From JAMXLO01 sp041487355 (GTDB lineage: Bacteria > Pseudomonadota > Alphaproteobacteria > Acetobacterales > Acetobacteraceae): a stretch of 57,960 nucleotides of DNA. Where the stretch lies: positions 1 through 57,960 of the forward strand of contig JBGPND010000009.1 of NCBI GenBank assembly GCA_041487355.1, written 5' to 3'. Shown here piece by piece: positions 23,989 through 33,367 of the stretch (position 1 is its first letter; every line of letters begins with the position of its first letter). The notes beneath the pieces are model-generated. The model was not told the origin of the DNA. It did not search any database and saw nothing but the letters and a program-made list of their open reading frames with translations. Made by a program: the position numbers and the translations under genes.

Positions 23989-25140
23989 TCAATGCCACAG
24001 CCGCGCGGATGCCAGCTTGGCGCCCTCGACGAGCGAACCGAGCTTGCGGAAGGCGATCTCCGGGTCCACGCGGCCGGCATGCCCCACGAAGGTCGCGAAA
24101 CCGCAATCGGTGCCGGCAATCACGCGCTCGCGCCCGACGATGTCGGCGAACTGGCAGATGCGCTGGGCGACCAGTTCCGGATGCTCGATGTAGTTGGTGC
24201 AGGTGTCGATCACGCCGGGGATCAGCACCTTGCCATCGGGAAGTTTGGCATCCCGCCAGACCGCCCATTCATGCGCATGCCGTGGGTTTGCCGCCTCGAA
24301 CGAGATCGCCTGCGGCTTGGCCTTCAGGATGATCGGCAGGATCTTCTGCAACGGAATGTCGAAGTCGTGCGGGCCTTCGTAGTTGCCCCAGCACAAATGC
24401 AGCCGCGCCGAACTCGCCGGCACGTTGGCCAGCGCATGGTTCAGCGCCTCGATCTGCTGCTCCGCCTGCTTGAGGAATTCCGCTTCGGTCAGGTCCTGGA
24501 AGCCGGTGTGCCGCGCCATGGCAAGATCGGGACTGTCGAGCTGCACGACGATGCCGGCGTTGGCGATCGCCTCGTATTCCTCGCGCATCGCACTGGCAAC
24601 CGCCTCGATATACGCGGTGTGTGTCGGATAGTAGCGGTTCGGCTGGAACGAGGACACGACACCGGGCGAGGCGGCCGGCATGAATGCGTCCACCGGCTTC
24701 GAGGCGGCCATCGCGTCCTTGAGATTGGCAATGTCCTGCTTCACCGCATCATGATCGCGCAGCTCGATCGGACCGATGCAGCACAGCCGGCGAAACACCT
24801 GCGGCCCGGTAAACTGGATCATGCGCTGGCGGAAGTCCGGATAATCCGCCAGGTCGCGCTGCGGCTTGGGCGCGAATGGTTCGCCGCCGAAACCGGTGAG
24901 ACGGTCCTTGATGTAGGTCGCGTAGCCGATCTTGCTGGCCTCGCCGTCGCTGACGACATCGATGCCGACGGCGACCTGTTGCGCGACGATGTCGGCGACG
25001 GCCTGGTGGGCCCGGCGATCGAACTCCGCGTGGTCGTATGGCTCGCCGTGGTCCTTCTTGACCAGCAGATCGACCAGGGCCTGCGGCCGAGGTAGGCTGC
25101 CGACATGGGTTGTCAGGATGCGGTCGGTGCTGAGCTTCAT
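23989..25140 (-). CDS. MetE C-terminal-like (cobalamin-independent methionine synthase family) protein
   Basis: 383 residues from ATG 25140 with GGGGGAGAG upstream. It starts MKLSTDRILTTHVGSLPRP, the signature beginning of the stand-alone catalytic barrel. VSDGEASKIGYATYIKDRL is near residue 75. Zinc-site regions are LHLCWGNYEGPHD near 285 and AGTDCGFATF near 345, the latter holding the conserved C-terminal cysteine. There is no N-terminal folate domain, so it is not classical MetE. Such short proteins may move a methyl group from a corrinoid or another donor, or act on a thiol substrate. The exact reaction is not evident. Confidence 0.85.
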   Translation of the reverse strand: MKLSTDRILTTHVGSLPRPQALVDLLVKKDHGEPYDHAEFDRRAHQAVADIVAQQVAVGIDVVSDGEASKIGYATYIKDRLTGFGGEPFAPKPQRDLADYPDFRQRMIQFTGPQVFRRLCCIGPIELRDHDAVKQDIANLKDAMAASKPVDAFMPAASPGVVSSFQPNRYYPTHTAYIEAVASAMREEYEAIANAGIVVQLDSPDLAMARHTGFQDLTEAEFLKQAEQQIEALNHALANVPASSARLHLCWGNYEGPHDFDIPLQKILPIILKAKPQAISFEAANPRHAHEWAVWRDAKLPDGKVLIPGVIDTCTNYIEHPELVAQRICQFADIVGRERVIAGTDCGFATFVGHAGRVDPEIAFRKLGSLVEGAKLASARLWH

Positions 25141-25203
25141 GGCTCTCCCCCCGGTTATCGTTGGACCCATTCTACCGGGGATTGCCGACAGGCGCGACGG
25201 GGT

Positions 25204-26613
25204 TCAGTGGCCGGCGTGGCTCCCGGAGAAGTCCGGCGGCGGCAGGCCCGACAGCTCGAGCTGGCGCACCAGCGCCTGCTTCAGCCGTTCCAGCCCCGCT
25301 TCGGTGCTGGCCTCGGCGCGGGCGACCAGGACCGCCTGCGTGTTCGATGCACGCAGCAGCCACCAGCCGTCGTCGGTCAGCACGCGCACGCCATCGATCT
25401 CCGACACCTTCGCGCCCGCAGTGCGCAGCCGGGCGGCCACCTCCTCGATCACCGCGAACTTGCGCGTGTCGTCGCAGTCGAAACGCACCTCGGGCGTGTT
25501 GATTACCTGCGGCAGCGCATCGCGCACATCGGACAGCCTGGCGTCCATGCGTGCCAGGATGCCGAGCGTGCGCACGGCGGCGTAGAGTGCATCGTCGAAG
25601 CCATACCAGCGGTCGGCAAAGAAGATATGGCCGGACATTTCGCCGGCGAGCGGCGAGCCGGTTTCCGCCATCTTCACCTTGATCAGGCTGTGGCCGGTCT
25701 TCCACATCAAGGGATTACCGCCGACGCGAGCGATCTCGTCGAACAGCACTTGGCTCGCCTTCACATCGGCGATGATGGTGGCGCCAGGACGCTCGCGCAG
25801 CACGTCGCGGGCGAGAATCACCAATAGCTGGTCGCCGAACAGGATTCTTCCCGCGTCGTCGATCAGGCCGATGCGGTCGGCGTCGCCATCCAGCGCGATG
25901 CCGATATCGGCGCGCTGTGCCGCCACCTCGGCGATCAGTTGTTCGAGGTTCTTCGGCACGGTGGGATCCGGGTGATGCGCCGGGAAAGTGCCGTCGATCG
26001 TGCCGTTCAGCACGACATGCTCGCCGGGCAGTCCGGCGACAAGCTTCTCCAGCACCTCGCCCGCGGCGCCGTTGCCGTTGTCCCACACCACCTTCAGCAT
26101 GCGGTCGCCGCCGTCCCAGTCGGCGAGCAGGCGCGCGATATAGTCGGCCGCGATGTCGATGCGCCGTTCGCTCCCCGTCCCTTCCGACACCACGTCGCCC
26201 GCGGCGGACATGGCGCCCAGGTCGCGGATCTGCGTGCCGTAGAACGGCTTGCCGCCGAGCACCATCTTGAAGCCGTTGTAGTCGGGCGGATTGTGGCTGC
26301 CGGTGACCATCACCGCGCCGTCGGTCGTGAGCTTGGCGGCGGCGTAGTAGAGCATCGGCGTGGGGCCGCGGCCGATGCGGATCGCCTGCATGCCGCTCCG
26401 CAGCAGCCCATCGACCAGCGCCGCCTCCAGCGCCGGGCTCGACAACCTTCCGTCGTAGCCGACGGCAACCGTGCGGCCACCGCGGCGCGAGACGAGGGTG
26501 CCGAAGCAGCGGCCGATGGCGAACGCATCGGCCTCGGACAGCGTGCGGCCAACCGTGCCGCGGATGTCGTACTCGCGCAGGGTGGTGGGATCGAAATTGT
26601 GCGAAAAGCCCAT
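25204..26613 (-). CDS. Phosphomannomutase/phosphoglucomutase
   Basis: 469 residues, complete alpha-D-phosphohexomutase: NFDPTTLREYDIRGTVG at the start (substrate-specific DIRG), VMVTGSHNPPDYNGFK near residue 105 (phosphoserine loop), GDADRIGLID near 240 (metal loop, DGDADR), GEMSGHIFF near 325 (sugar loop) and RASNTQ near 425 (phosphate loop). It interconverts mannose or glucose 1- and 6-phosphates. The galU gene lies one base upstream on the same strand, so the two form a sugar-nucleotide supply operon for surface glycans, including possibly those made by the glycosyltransferases at 18706-21484. Confidence 0.93.
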   Translation of the reverse strand: MGFSHNFDPTTLREYDIRGTVGRTLSEADAFAIGRCFGTLVSRRGGRTVAVGYDGRLSSPALEAALVDGLLRSGMQAIRIGRGPTPMLYYAAAKLTTDGAVMVTGSHNPPDYNGFKMVLGGKPFYGTQIRDLGAMSAAGDVVSEGTGSERRIDIAADYIARLLADWDGGDRMLKVVWDNGNGAAGEVLEKLVAGLPGEHVVLNGTIDGTFPAHHPDPTVPKNLEQLIAEVAAQRADIGIALDGDADRIGLIDDAGRILFGDQLLVILARDVLRERPGATIIADVKASQVLFDEIARVGGNPLMWKTGHSLIKVKMAETGSPLAGEMSGHIFFADRWYGFDDALYAAVRTLGILARMDARLSDVRDALPQVINTPEVRFDCDDTRKFAVIEEVAARLRTAGAKVSEIDGVRVLTDDGWWLLRASNTQAVLVARAEASTEAGLERLKQALVRQLELSGLPPPDFSGSHAGH

Positions 26614-26614
26614 C

Positions 26615-27493
26615 TCAGCAGAACTGCATGTAGTGCTTCAGGAAGCCGCGGACCGCGTCCGCCAGATCGGGACGCTTCAAGGCATAGGCGATCTGCGCCT
26701 CCAGGAAGCCCACCTTGTCGCCGCAGTCGAACCGGCGGCCTTCGTAGCGCAGCCCATGGAACGGCTGCTTGCCGATCAGCTTGGCCATGCCGTCGGTGAG
26801 CTGCACCTCGCCGCCGGCGCCGCGTTCCATGCGCGCAAGGTACCCGATCACCTCCGGCATCAGCACATAGCGCCCGATGATCGAAAGGTTCGATGGCGCA
26901 TCCTTCGGCGCCGGCTTTTCCACCAAGCCCAGCACCTCGACCAGCCGTCCGTCGTCCTTGCCGGTGCGCAGGATGCCGTAGCGGTTGGTCTGCTCGTGCG
27001 GCACCTCGGTCACCGCGACCACATTGCCGCCGGTGTCGCGGTAGACGTCAGCGAGCTGGCGCAGGCACGGCGTGTCCGCCAGCACCAGGTCGTCCGGCAG
27101 CAGGATGGCGAAGGGATCGTCGCCGATGAAGGCGCGGGCGCACCAGATGGCGTGGCCAAGCCCCAGCGGCACCTGCTGGCGCACGGTGACCATCGACCCC
27201 GGCTCCACCTGGGTCGCGCGCAGCAGTTCGAGCGCATCGGCCTTGCCGCGCCCGCGCAGCGTGGCCTCCAGCTCGAAGGCGATGTCGAAATGCTCCACCA
27301 GCGCGGTCTTGCCGCGGCCAGTGACCATGCAGAACTGTTCGATCCCCGCCGCGCGCGCCTCTTCGATCGCATACTGGATCAGCGGCTTGTCGACCACCGG
27401 CAGCATTTCCTTGGCGGTCGCCTTGGTGGCGGGCAGGAATCGCGTGCCGAGGCCCGCGACGGGCAGAACGGCCTTGCGCAAAGGCTTGATCAC
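26615..27493 (-). CDS. galU: UTP-glucose-1-phosphate uridylyltransferase GalU
   Basis: 292 residues, normal length. It starts MIKPLRKAVLPVAGLGTRFL with the nucleotide-binding GLGTRFLPATKA. VDKPLIQYAIEEA follows, then QVPLGLGHAIWCA and FAILLPDDLV near residue 130, VGLVEKPAPKDAPSNL near 200, and RRFDCGDKVGFLEA near 260. It makes UDP-glucose from UTP and glucose-1-phosphate. GGGGGAGCCC upstream of the ATG is a fair ribosome site. It is followed immediately by the phosphohexomutase gene. Confidence 0.96.
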   Translation of the reverse strand: MIKPLRKAVLPVAGLGTRFLPATKATAKEMLPVVDKPLIQYAIEEARAAGIEQFCMVTGRGKTALVEHFDIAFELEATLRGRGKADALELLRATQVEPGSMVTVRQQVPLGLGHAIWCARAFIGDDPFAILLPDDLVLADTPCLRQLADVYRDTGGNVVAVTEVPHEQTNRYGILRTGKDDGRLVEVLGLVEKPAPKDAPSNLSIIGRYVLMPEVIGYLARMERGAGGEVQLTDGMAKLIGKQPFHGLRYEGRRFDCGDKVGFLEAQIAYALKRPDLADAVRGFLKHYMQFC

Positions 27494-27635
27494 GATGGGC
27501 TCCCCCTGGTGTCCCCGTAGCCGGTGGTGATGGGCCGGCGGAAGCGAACATTACCGGCAGGCGGAAATGTGGCGTTAACGGCGACCACGGCAGCGACACG
27601 TGCCTGCGAGACGTATCACGTTGGCGCGCGGGACG

Positions 27636-28121
27636 TCACCCGGCCCGCCTTCCGCCGGACCCGGAGCGCCCGAGCAGTACGTCGCGCGCCTGATTGACAC
27701 GCGTGGCCAGCCAGTCGGAGCCGCCGCTGTCGGGGTGGGCGGTGCGCATCAGCCGAAGGTGGGCGGCACGGATCTCCGCCTCGCTGGCACCCGGGTGCAG
27801 GCCGAGCACCTGGTAGGCTTCCTCGCGGGTCATGTTGCCCTGCTGGCGGGGCGGCGGAGGCGCCTGCCGCTGGTTGCCGCCGGCAGCGGCAGGATGGCTG
27901 GCGCGCCAGCGTTGCCAGATCAGCGGACCGAACAGGGTCAACGCGCCGAGGGCGATCCCGCCGCGACCTGACAGGAACAGCAACAGCGCCAGGCTGATGC
28001 CCGCCAGGGCGCCGACCCAGGCGACCAGCGATTTGACCGTCGTGACGGAAGCGCGCTCGAACGCCCGCAGCCCCCCGAGGAACAGGAACAAGGTCAGGCC
28101 GCCGAGGACTAGCCAGAGCAT
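27636..28121 (-). CDS. Membrane-anchored J-domain protein
   Basis: 161 residues. Two to three N-terminal membrane helices (MLWLVLGGLTLFLFLGG and the region 35-60) precede a proline/glutamine-rich linker (QAPPPPRQQG). A C-terminal J domain of about 60 residues follows (MTREEAYQVLGLHPGASEAE and MRTAHPDSGGS with the HPD motif). This layout, a membrane anchor with the J domain at the C-terminus, matches TIM14/DjlA-like co-chaperones, which recruit DnaK to the membrane. It lies downstream of maeB, separated by a TGATCA repeat array. Confidence 0.88.
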   Translation of the reverse strand: MLWLVLGGLTLFLFLGGLRAFERASVTTVKSLVAWVGALAGISLALLLFLSGRGGIALGALTLFGPLIWQRWRASHPAAAGGNQRQAPPPPRQQGNMTREEAYQVLGLHPGASEAEIRAAHLRLMRTAHPDSGGSDWLATRVNQARDVLLGRSGSGGRRAG

Positions 28122-28133
28122 GGTCGGTAATCG

Positions 28134-28228
28134 GTGATCAGTGATCAGTGATCAGGAGCGGCAGTCCTACTACTGATCACTGATCACTGACCACTGATCA
28201 CCGCCTGTCACTGGCCACTGATCACTGA
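28134..28228. repeat. TGATCA repeat array
   Basis: Seven TGATCA hexamers within about 90 bases, arranged as direct copies of GTGATCA on the left and CTGATCA on the right, so the block as a whole is an inverted repeat around GGAGCGGCAGTCCTACTA. It overlaps the 3' end of the malic enzyme gene: the last residues SVISGQ and the stop come from the array. Between maeB and the J-domain gene. Confidence 0.85.
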
Positions 28229-30487
28229 CTGCGCCTCCAGGGCCGCCAATGCACTCAGGTTGACGATGCCCCGGGCGGTGACGCTCGGCACCAGGACGTG
28301 GATCGGCTTCGACATCCCCAGCAGCATCGGTCCCACCGGCAAGCCGTCCGCCGCGCCCTTCAGCAGGGTGAAGGCGATGTTGGCGGCGTCCAGCGTGGGC
28401 ATCACCAGCAAGTTTGCCGTGCCGCCCAGGTGGCTGTCGGGCACGGCGCGGTCGCGGATCGCTGCCACGAGAGCGGCATCGGCATGCATCTCGCCATCCA
28501 CTTCCAGCTCCGGTGCACGCTCACGCAGCAGCGCCAGTGCGCGGCGCATCTTGCGGGCTGACTCCGAATCGCTCGCACCGAAGTTGGAATGCGACAGCAG
28601 CGCCGCCTTCGGCGTGATGCCGAACTCGCTCACCGCATCGGCGGCAAGCATCGTCATCTCGGCGATCTGCTCTGCCGTCGGATCGACCACCATCTGGGTG
28701 TCGCAGATGAACAGCGTGCCGTGCTGCAGGATCAGGCAGCCGAGCCCGTAGACGCGGCTGACGCCCGGCCGGCGCGGAATGATCGGCAGTACGTACTGCA
28801 CCTGGCGCCACCAGTTGGCGGAGCCGCCGCAGATCGCGGCATCGGCGAGGCCGGCATGCAGCAGCATCGCCGCCGCGACGGTGCCGCGCCCGGTCAGGCC
28901 ACGCGCGGCATCCTCCGGCGGGATGCCGCGCCGTCCGGCCATCCTCTGATAGTCCGGCAGCAGCGGGCCGAACACTTCGTCATCCTGCGCGGGATCGAGC
29001 ACGCGGACGCCGTCGGCCAGGTCGATGCGCAGACCCAACTCGCGGATCTTGCGTTCGATCACCGCGCGGCGGCCGAGCAGGATCGGTCGTGCGATCCCAT
29101 CGTCCACCAGCGTCTGCGCCGCGCGCAGCACCCGCTCGTCTTCGCCGTCGCCGTAGACGATGCGCTGCGGAGCCTGCTTGGCGGCCTCGAAGACAGGGCG
29201 CATGAGCTGGCCGGAGCGGAATACGAAGCGCTCCAGCTCGCGCTGATAGAGGGCAAAATCGCGGATCGGCCGGCGCGCGACGCCGCTTTCCATTGCCGCC
29301 CGCGCCACCGCAGGCGCGATCTCGAGGATGAGCCGCGGGTCGAACGGCTTGGGAATGATGTAGTCGGCGCCGAACACCGGTGCCGAACCGCCATAGGCGG
29401 CGGCGACCACCTCGGACGCCTCCATCCGCGCGAGGCCGGCGATGGCCTCCGCGGCGGCGATCTTCATCGGTTCATTGATGGTGGTGGCCGAAACGTCCAG
29501 CGTGCCGCGGAAGATGAAGGGAAAACACAGGACGTTATTGACCTGATTGGGGAAGTCGCTGCGCCCGGTGGCGACGATGGCGTCGGGCCGCACCGCGGCG
29601 ACCTGTGCCGGCAGGATCTCCGGCTCCGGGTTAGCCAGCGCGAGGATCAACGGCTTCGGCGCCAGGAGCCCGAGCCAATCCGGATTCAGCACGCGCGGCG
29701 CGGATAGGCCGAGGAATATGTCCGCGTCGGGCAGCGCATCCTTGAGTGTCCGCGCATTGGTGTCGCGCGCGTAGCGCGCCATGTTCGGCAGCATTCCTTC
29801 GCGGTCGACACGCACGACGCCCTGGATGTCGGTCAGCGTGACGTTCTCCGGCCGCAGGCCCATCGAGACCAGAAGGTCGACGCAGGCGAGCGCGGCGGCC
29901 CCGGCGCCGGAGGTCACCAGCCTGGCCTCGTGCAGCGACTTGCCCTGCACCACGAGTCCGTTGCGCACGGCGGCGGCCACGGTGATGGCGGTGCCGTGCT
30001 GATCGTCGTGAAAGACCGGGATGCCCATGCGCTTGCGCAGCTCGGCTTCGATGGCGAAGCACTCGGGCGCCTTGATGTCTTCCAGATTGATGGCGCCGAA
30101 GGTCGGCTCCAGCGCGGCCACCACGTCGCAGAAGCGGGCCGGGTCCTCGGCGTCCACCTCGATGTCGAACACGTCGATGCCGGCGAACTTCTTGAACAGG
30201 ACGGCCTTGCCCTCCATCACCGGCTTGCTGGCCAGCGCGCCGATATTGCCGAGGCCGAGCACGGCGGTGCCGTTGGAGATCACCGCCACCAGGTTGCCGC
30301 GCGTGGTGTAATCGCGCGCTGTCTCGGGATCCGCGACGATGGCCTCGCAGGCGGCCGCGACGCCGGGGGAATAGGCGAGCGACAGATCGCGCTGGGTGGC
30401 CATGCGCTTGGTCGGCTCGATCGCCAGTTTCCCCGGTTGCGGCAGTCGGTGATAATCGAGCGCCGCCTTACGGAAGTCATCGTCCAT
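28208..30487 (-). CDS. maeB: NADP-dependent malic enzyme with phosphotransacetylase-like domain
   Basis: 759 residues, the usual length for MaeB. Start MDDDFRKAALDYHRL at ATG 30487 with AGGAGA upstream; the longer frame upstream runs through unrelated sequence. Malic enzyme part (about 1-430): LAYSPGVAAACEAI, GLGNIGALASKPVMEGK, FHDDQHGTAITVAAA, and a nucleotide-binding SGAGAAALACVDLL. C-terminal part (about 430-759) is phosphotransacetylase-like: RIVYGDGEDERVLRAA, MLLHAGLADAAICGG, and FGASDSESARKM. It converts malate to pyruvate and CO2 with NADP; the second domain is usually regulatory (acetyl-CoA). The gene stands alone. Confidence 0.95.
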   Translation of the reverse strand: MDDDFRKAALDYHRLPQPGKLAIEPTKRMATQRDLSLAYSPGVAAACEAIVADPETARDYTTRGNLVAVISNGTAVLGLGNIGALASKPVMEGKAVLFKKFAGIDVFDIEVDAEDPARFCDVVAALEPTFGAINLEDIKAPECFAIEAELRKRMGIPVFHDDQHGTAITVAAAVRNGLVVQGKSLHEARLVTSGAGAAALACVDLLVSMGLRPENVTLTDIQGVVRVDREGMLPNMARYARDTNARTLKDALPDADIFLGLSAPRVLNPDWLGLLAPKPLILALANPEPEILPAQVAAVRPDAIVATGRSDFPNQVNNVLCFPFIFRGTLDVSATTINEPMKIAAAEAIAGLARMEASEVVAAAYGGSAPVFGADYIIPKPFDPRLILEIAPAVARAAMESGVARRPIRDFALYQRELERFVFRSGQLMRPVFEAAKQAPQRIVYGDGEDERVLRAAQTLVDDGIARPILLGRRAVIERKIRELGLRIDLADGVRVLDPAQDDEVFGPLLPDYQRMAGRRGIPPEDAARGLTGRGTVAAAMLLHAGLADAAICGGSANWWRQVQYVLPIIPRRPGVSRVYGLGCLILQHGTLFICDTQMVVDPTAEQIAEMTMLAADAVSEFGITPKAALLSHSNFGASDSESARKMRRALALLRERAPELEVDGEMHADAALVAAIRDRAVPDSHLGGTANLLVMPTLDAANIAFTLLKGAADGLPVGPMLLGMSKPIHVLVPSVTARGIVNLSALAALEAQSVISGQ

Positions 30488-30567
30488 CAGCTTCTGTCTC
30501 CTGGCCTTCGGCGGACAGGATGAGCGGGCGCGGATAGGGTTGCAACGAGGGGCACGGAGAGGCGGGT

Positions 30568-31637
30568 ATGAAGTTCGATCAGGTCTGCAATCTGCTGCTG
30601 AATTACCAGACCGAGCGCAATGAGCGCATCCTGCTCCTGTCCGAGGATACCCAGCGCGAGATCTACCACTGCATCGTTGCGACCAAGGCGAGGGACTGCC
30701 TGGAGCTGCGGACCGGATTCGGCGCGACCACCTGCGTGATGGCGGCGGCCATCGAGGAAATCGGTGGCGGGACTGTCCCGGTATATCCACGCCGTCCCGC
30801 ACAGCGCGGGCTATAATTGGTTCCTGTTGCGCGTCCTGCAGGAACGCACCAAAGGGAAGCGTGTGTGAGCCGCGCTTCGACTTCTGCTTCCTTGACGGGG
30901 CACATGAGTGGCAACCAGACGCCCTGGCCGTGCTCCTCATGACGAAGCTGCTGCGACCTGGTGCCTGGATGATGGTGGACGACCTCAACTTCAAGCTGCG
31001 TGATTGCCATCCGGGATGGGAAGCCCAGTTTGCCGACAGGTCGGAGGAGGAGTTGGACACGAGGCAGGTGGGGATGGTGTTCGATCTGCTGGTGAAGACC
31101 CATCCGGACCTCGAACACTTCATGCTGTCGAACAGCGGACACATCGGCTGGGCGCGCAAGGTCGGACAGGCACCCGCGTCGTGGTTCCCGGACGGCGTTG
31201 TGTGCGGCGCCATCGCGGGGTCGTGGAGCGAGACCTGTGATGGCGTCGCGGTCACATGGGACGCGCCGCCCACCGAAGGAGTCGTCATCGAGGAGCAAGG
31301 GAAAGCTGTCCTGATCCGCTCCACGATCACCGACCCGTTTGTCGTGATCAGAAACGTGATCGAGCCCGCGCGTGAGATCGACTTCGTGTCACTTCGAGTG
31401 AGGCTGCTCACGCCGGACATGGCGACGCTGCAACTCTTCTGGATTGGCGGGGATGATGAGCACTTCGATGAAGCGCGCAGCACGCGCTGCGCCGTGAGAT
31501 CGTTGGGAGACGCGCAGGACCTTACGTTTTGTTTCCGTGGGTCAGCGCACGCTCGGACCATCAGATTGTTGCGCCTGGACCCTGCCGACGGCCCTTGTGT
31601 CATGCTCCTGGAACGCCTGACGATCGGTGGCAGGTGA
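30568..31637 (+). pseudogene. SAM-dependent methyltransferase, frameshifted
   Basis: ATG 30568 with GGAGAGGCGGG upstream opens a frame reading MKFDQVCNLLLNYQTERNER and CLELRTGFGATTCVMAAAIE (the SAM-binding strand, though GTGxG is degenerate). It ends at a TGA-type stop near 30816. Coding continues in a second frame (YIHAVPHSAGYNWFLLRVLQ) to about 30870 and in a third frame (CEPRFDFCFLDGAHEW onward) to 31637. The two frameshifts are near 30780 and 30862. FCFLDGAHEW...LRPGAWMMVDD is the standard class I methyltransferase end. About 170 further residues form an unrecognised C-terminal domain. It is read here as a pseudogene; sequencing error is the alternative. Confidence 0.75.
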
Positions 31638-31967
31638 ACGTCGCCGGGCCGCCTCCATCGTTTCACCGTCATGGCCTGCGATGCATGCCCCGGCGAAGGC
31701 CGGGGTTCCGACGCGTTCCCTTCCTGCGTGATGTGGTCTTCGACCACGGCAGAGCGACGGCCCCTCGCATAGCGGTGCCGCACATGTTGCCTTCGACGTT
31801 GCTTACCGTCTCGGCCTCTGCGAACTTCGAGCTTTCGCGGCTCAATAGCACACCCCACAGGATCGTTGTGTACGCTTCGCGGCCGCCGTTGCCGACGACC
31901 ACGCAACACTCACTACCGGGCGCCCGCTACGGCTTACCCGGGCCGGTCTTCCACCGGCTGGACCGCG
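31638..31967. other. Intergenic region with family B-like sequence and an unrecognised frame
   Basis: CGTCATGGCCTGCGATGCATG and CCCCGGCGAAGGCCGGGG near 31668-31706 form a degenerate family B-like palindrome. On the minus strand 31669-31902 is an open frame that reads like sequence (FAEAETVSNVEGNMCGTA) but has no ribosome site, no recognised relatives and a repeat at each end. It may be part of an old mobile element. I assign no gene. Confidence 0.4.
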
Positions 31968-33264
31968 TTAGCTTCGCCTGGCGCACAAGCAATCTCGTGG
32001 TCGGTGCGCACTCACCCCGAGATTGCTTCGTCGCTGCGCTCCTCGCAATGACATGTGGGTCCCTCGGCCATTGCGCTTTGCCGCGGAGTCCTGCTCGCGC
32101 TTGACGATCTCCACCGCCACGCCTGCCTCCAGCCGGAAATGTCCGTCGGTGACCACCTGCTCGCCCGGCTTCATGCCACGTTCGATCAGCACACGGCCGT
32201 CGGCCGCCTGGCCGGCGGTGACTGTGCGCAGTTCCGCCATCTGTTCGGGCGAGACCACCCAGATAAAGTCGCCGCGCGGGCCGTGACGCAACGCCGCCGC
32301 GGGAACGGTGACGCCGGCCTTGCGCTCATCCACCACGATGCGGCCGTTGACGAAGTTGCCAGGCCAGAGATGCAGGTCCTTGTTGGGAAAACTCGCCTTC
32401 AGCTTGATCGTGCCGGTCGACTGATCGACCTGATTGTCCGCCAGGTCGATGGTGCCCTCGTCCAGCCTGGTGCGGTCGTCCGCAGCCAGCGCAATCACAG
32501 GTATGCGCGTCTGGCCAAGCGTCAGCTTGCCCTGCGCGACCGAGGCCGCGGCAAGCGTGAAGATCATCGAGACTGGTCGCAATTGCGTGATCACCACGAT
32601 CGGCGTGTTGTCCGAGGCACGCACGAAATTGCCCTGGTCGATCTGGCGGATGCCCGCGCGCCCTTCGATCGGCGAGCGGATCGTCGCGTAGCCGAGCTGC
32701 GTTGTGGCATAGTCGATCTTCGCCTGGTCGCTGTCGATCTGAGCGCGATACTGATCAACCTGCGCGCGCTGCTGATCAACCTGCTGGCGCGATGCGAAGT
32801 CGCGGCGGATCAGGTCCTCGTAGCGCTTCAGATCGAGCAATGCGCCTTGCAGCAGCGCCTCGTCCTTGGCACGCGCGGCACGCTGCTGCAGCAAGCTGCG
32901 CCTGCAACGGGCGCGGATCGATGATGGCCAGCGGATCGCCTGCCTTCACGTCCTGGCCTTCCTGGAACAGGACCTGGGTGATCTCGCCGTCGACGCGGCT
33001 CTTGACCGCCACCGTGTTGTAGGCTTGCACGGTGCCGATGCCGGTGGGGTAGATCTTCACCGGCTCGGATCGGGAGAACGCTATCGACACCGGCACCGGC
33101 GTCACTGCGGGCGGCGGTGGCGGCGATGTGCCGGCGGCCACGTGCTCGCGCAGTGTTGCAATATCCAGCTTCGTATTTGTCAGATAAAGCGCCGCCCCGG
33201 CCGCGAGCACGGACAGCCCGCAGACCACGCCGACCCGGACGACAAGCTGCCGCGAGGGGAACAT
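31968..33264 (-). pseudogene. RND efflux periplasmic adaptor (HlyD/AcrA family), frameshifted, repeat-encoded tail
   Basis: ATG 33264 begins MFPSRQLVVRVGVVCGLSVL, a membrane anchor, followed by PVKIYPTGIGTVQAYNTVAV, DGEITQVLFQEGQDVKAGDP (lipoyl half) and IDPRPLQAQLA. The frame then goes wrong near 32885 in a run of CTGCAGCAGC, and the coiled-coil hairpin and barrel continue in another frame: ALLDLKRYEDLIRRDFASRQ, GYATIRSPIEGRAGIR, NGRIVVDERKAGV. One frameshift therefore splits an otherwise full-length adaptor. Its last 30 residues (HMSLRGAQRRSN...CARRS) are encoded by the family C repeat at 31987-32053. No RND pump gene follows; the downstream region is repeats and remnants. Confidence 0.8.
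31987..32053. repeat. Family C repeat at the 3' end of the adaptor gene
   Basis: AAGCAATCTCGTGGTCGGTG...GAGATTGCTTCGTCGCTGCGCTCCTCGCAATGACA, split here as short pieces; the TGTCATTGCGAG arm is at 32042-32053 on the minus strand. It is translated as the final residues of the adaptor remnant. Confidence 0.8.
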
Positions 33265-33367
33265 GGGCGCGAACCCTATTTCGTCCACCGTATCAAGCGC
33301 AATCGTGCAGGTGTAACAGAAGGTAGCGGGGAGTGCTTGACGCCAGTCGGTCAAACAGGAGGGCAAC

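Noticed and set aside
28134..28228. CRISPR array
   Set aside because: The units are 7-9 bases without spacers of constant length, and no cas genes are present.
31669..31902. 77-residue minus-strand gene
   Set aside because: Open frame without ribosome site, between repeats, with no recognisable family. It may be a mobile-element remnant, but I cannot support a gene.
30488..31909. 470-codon upstream extension of the malic enzyme frame
   Set aside because: It is antisense to the methyltransferase remnant, serine/proline rich without motifs, and the MaeB N-terminus MDDDFRKA with its ribosome site lies at 30487.
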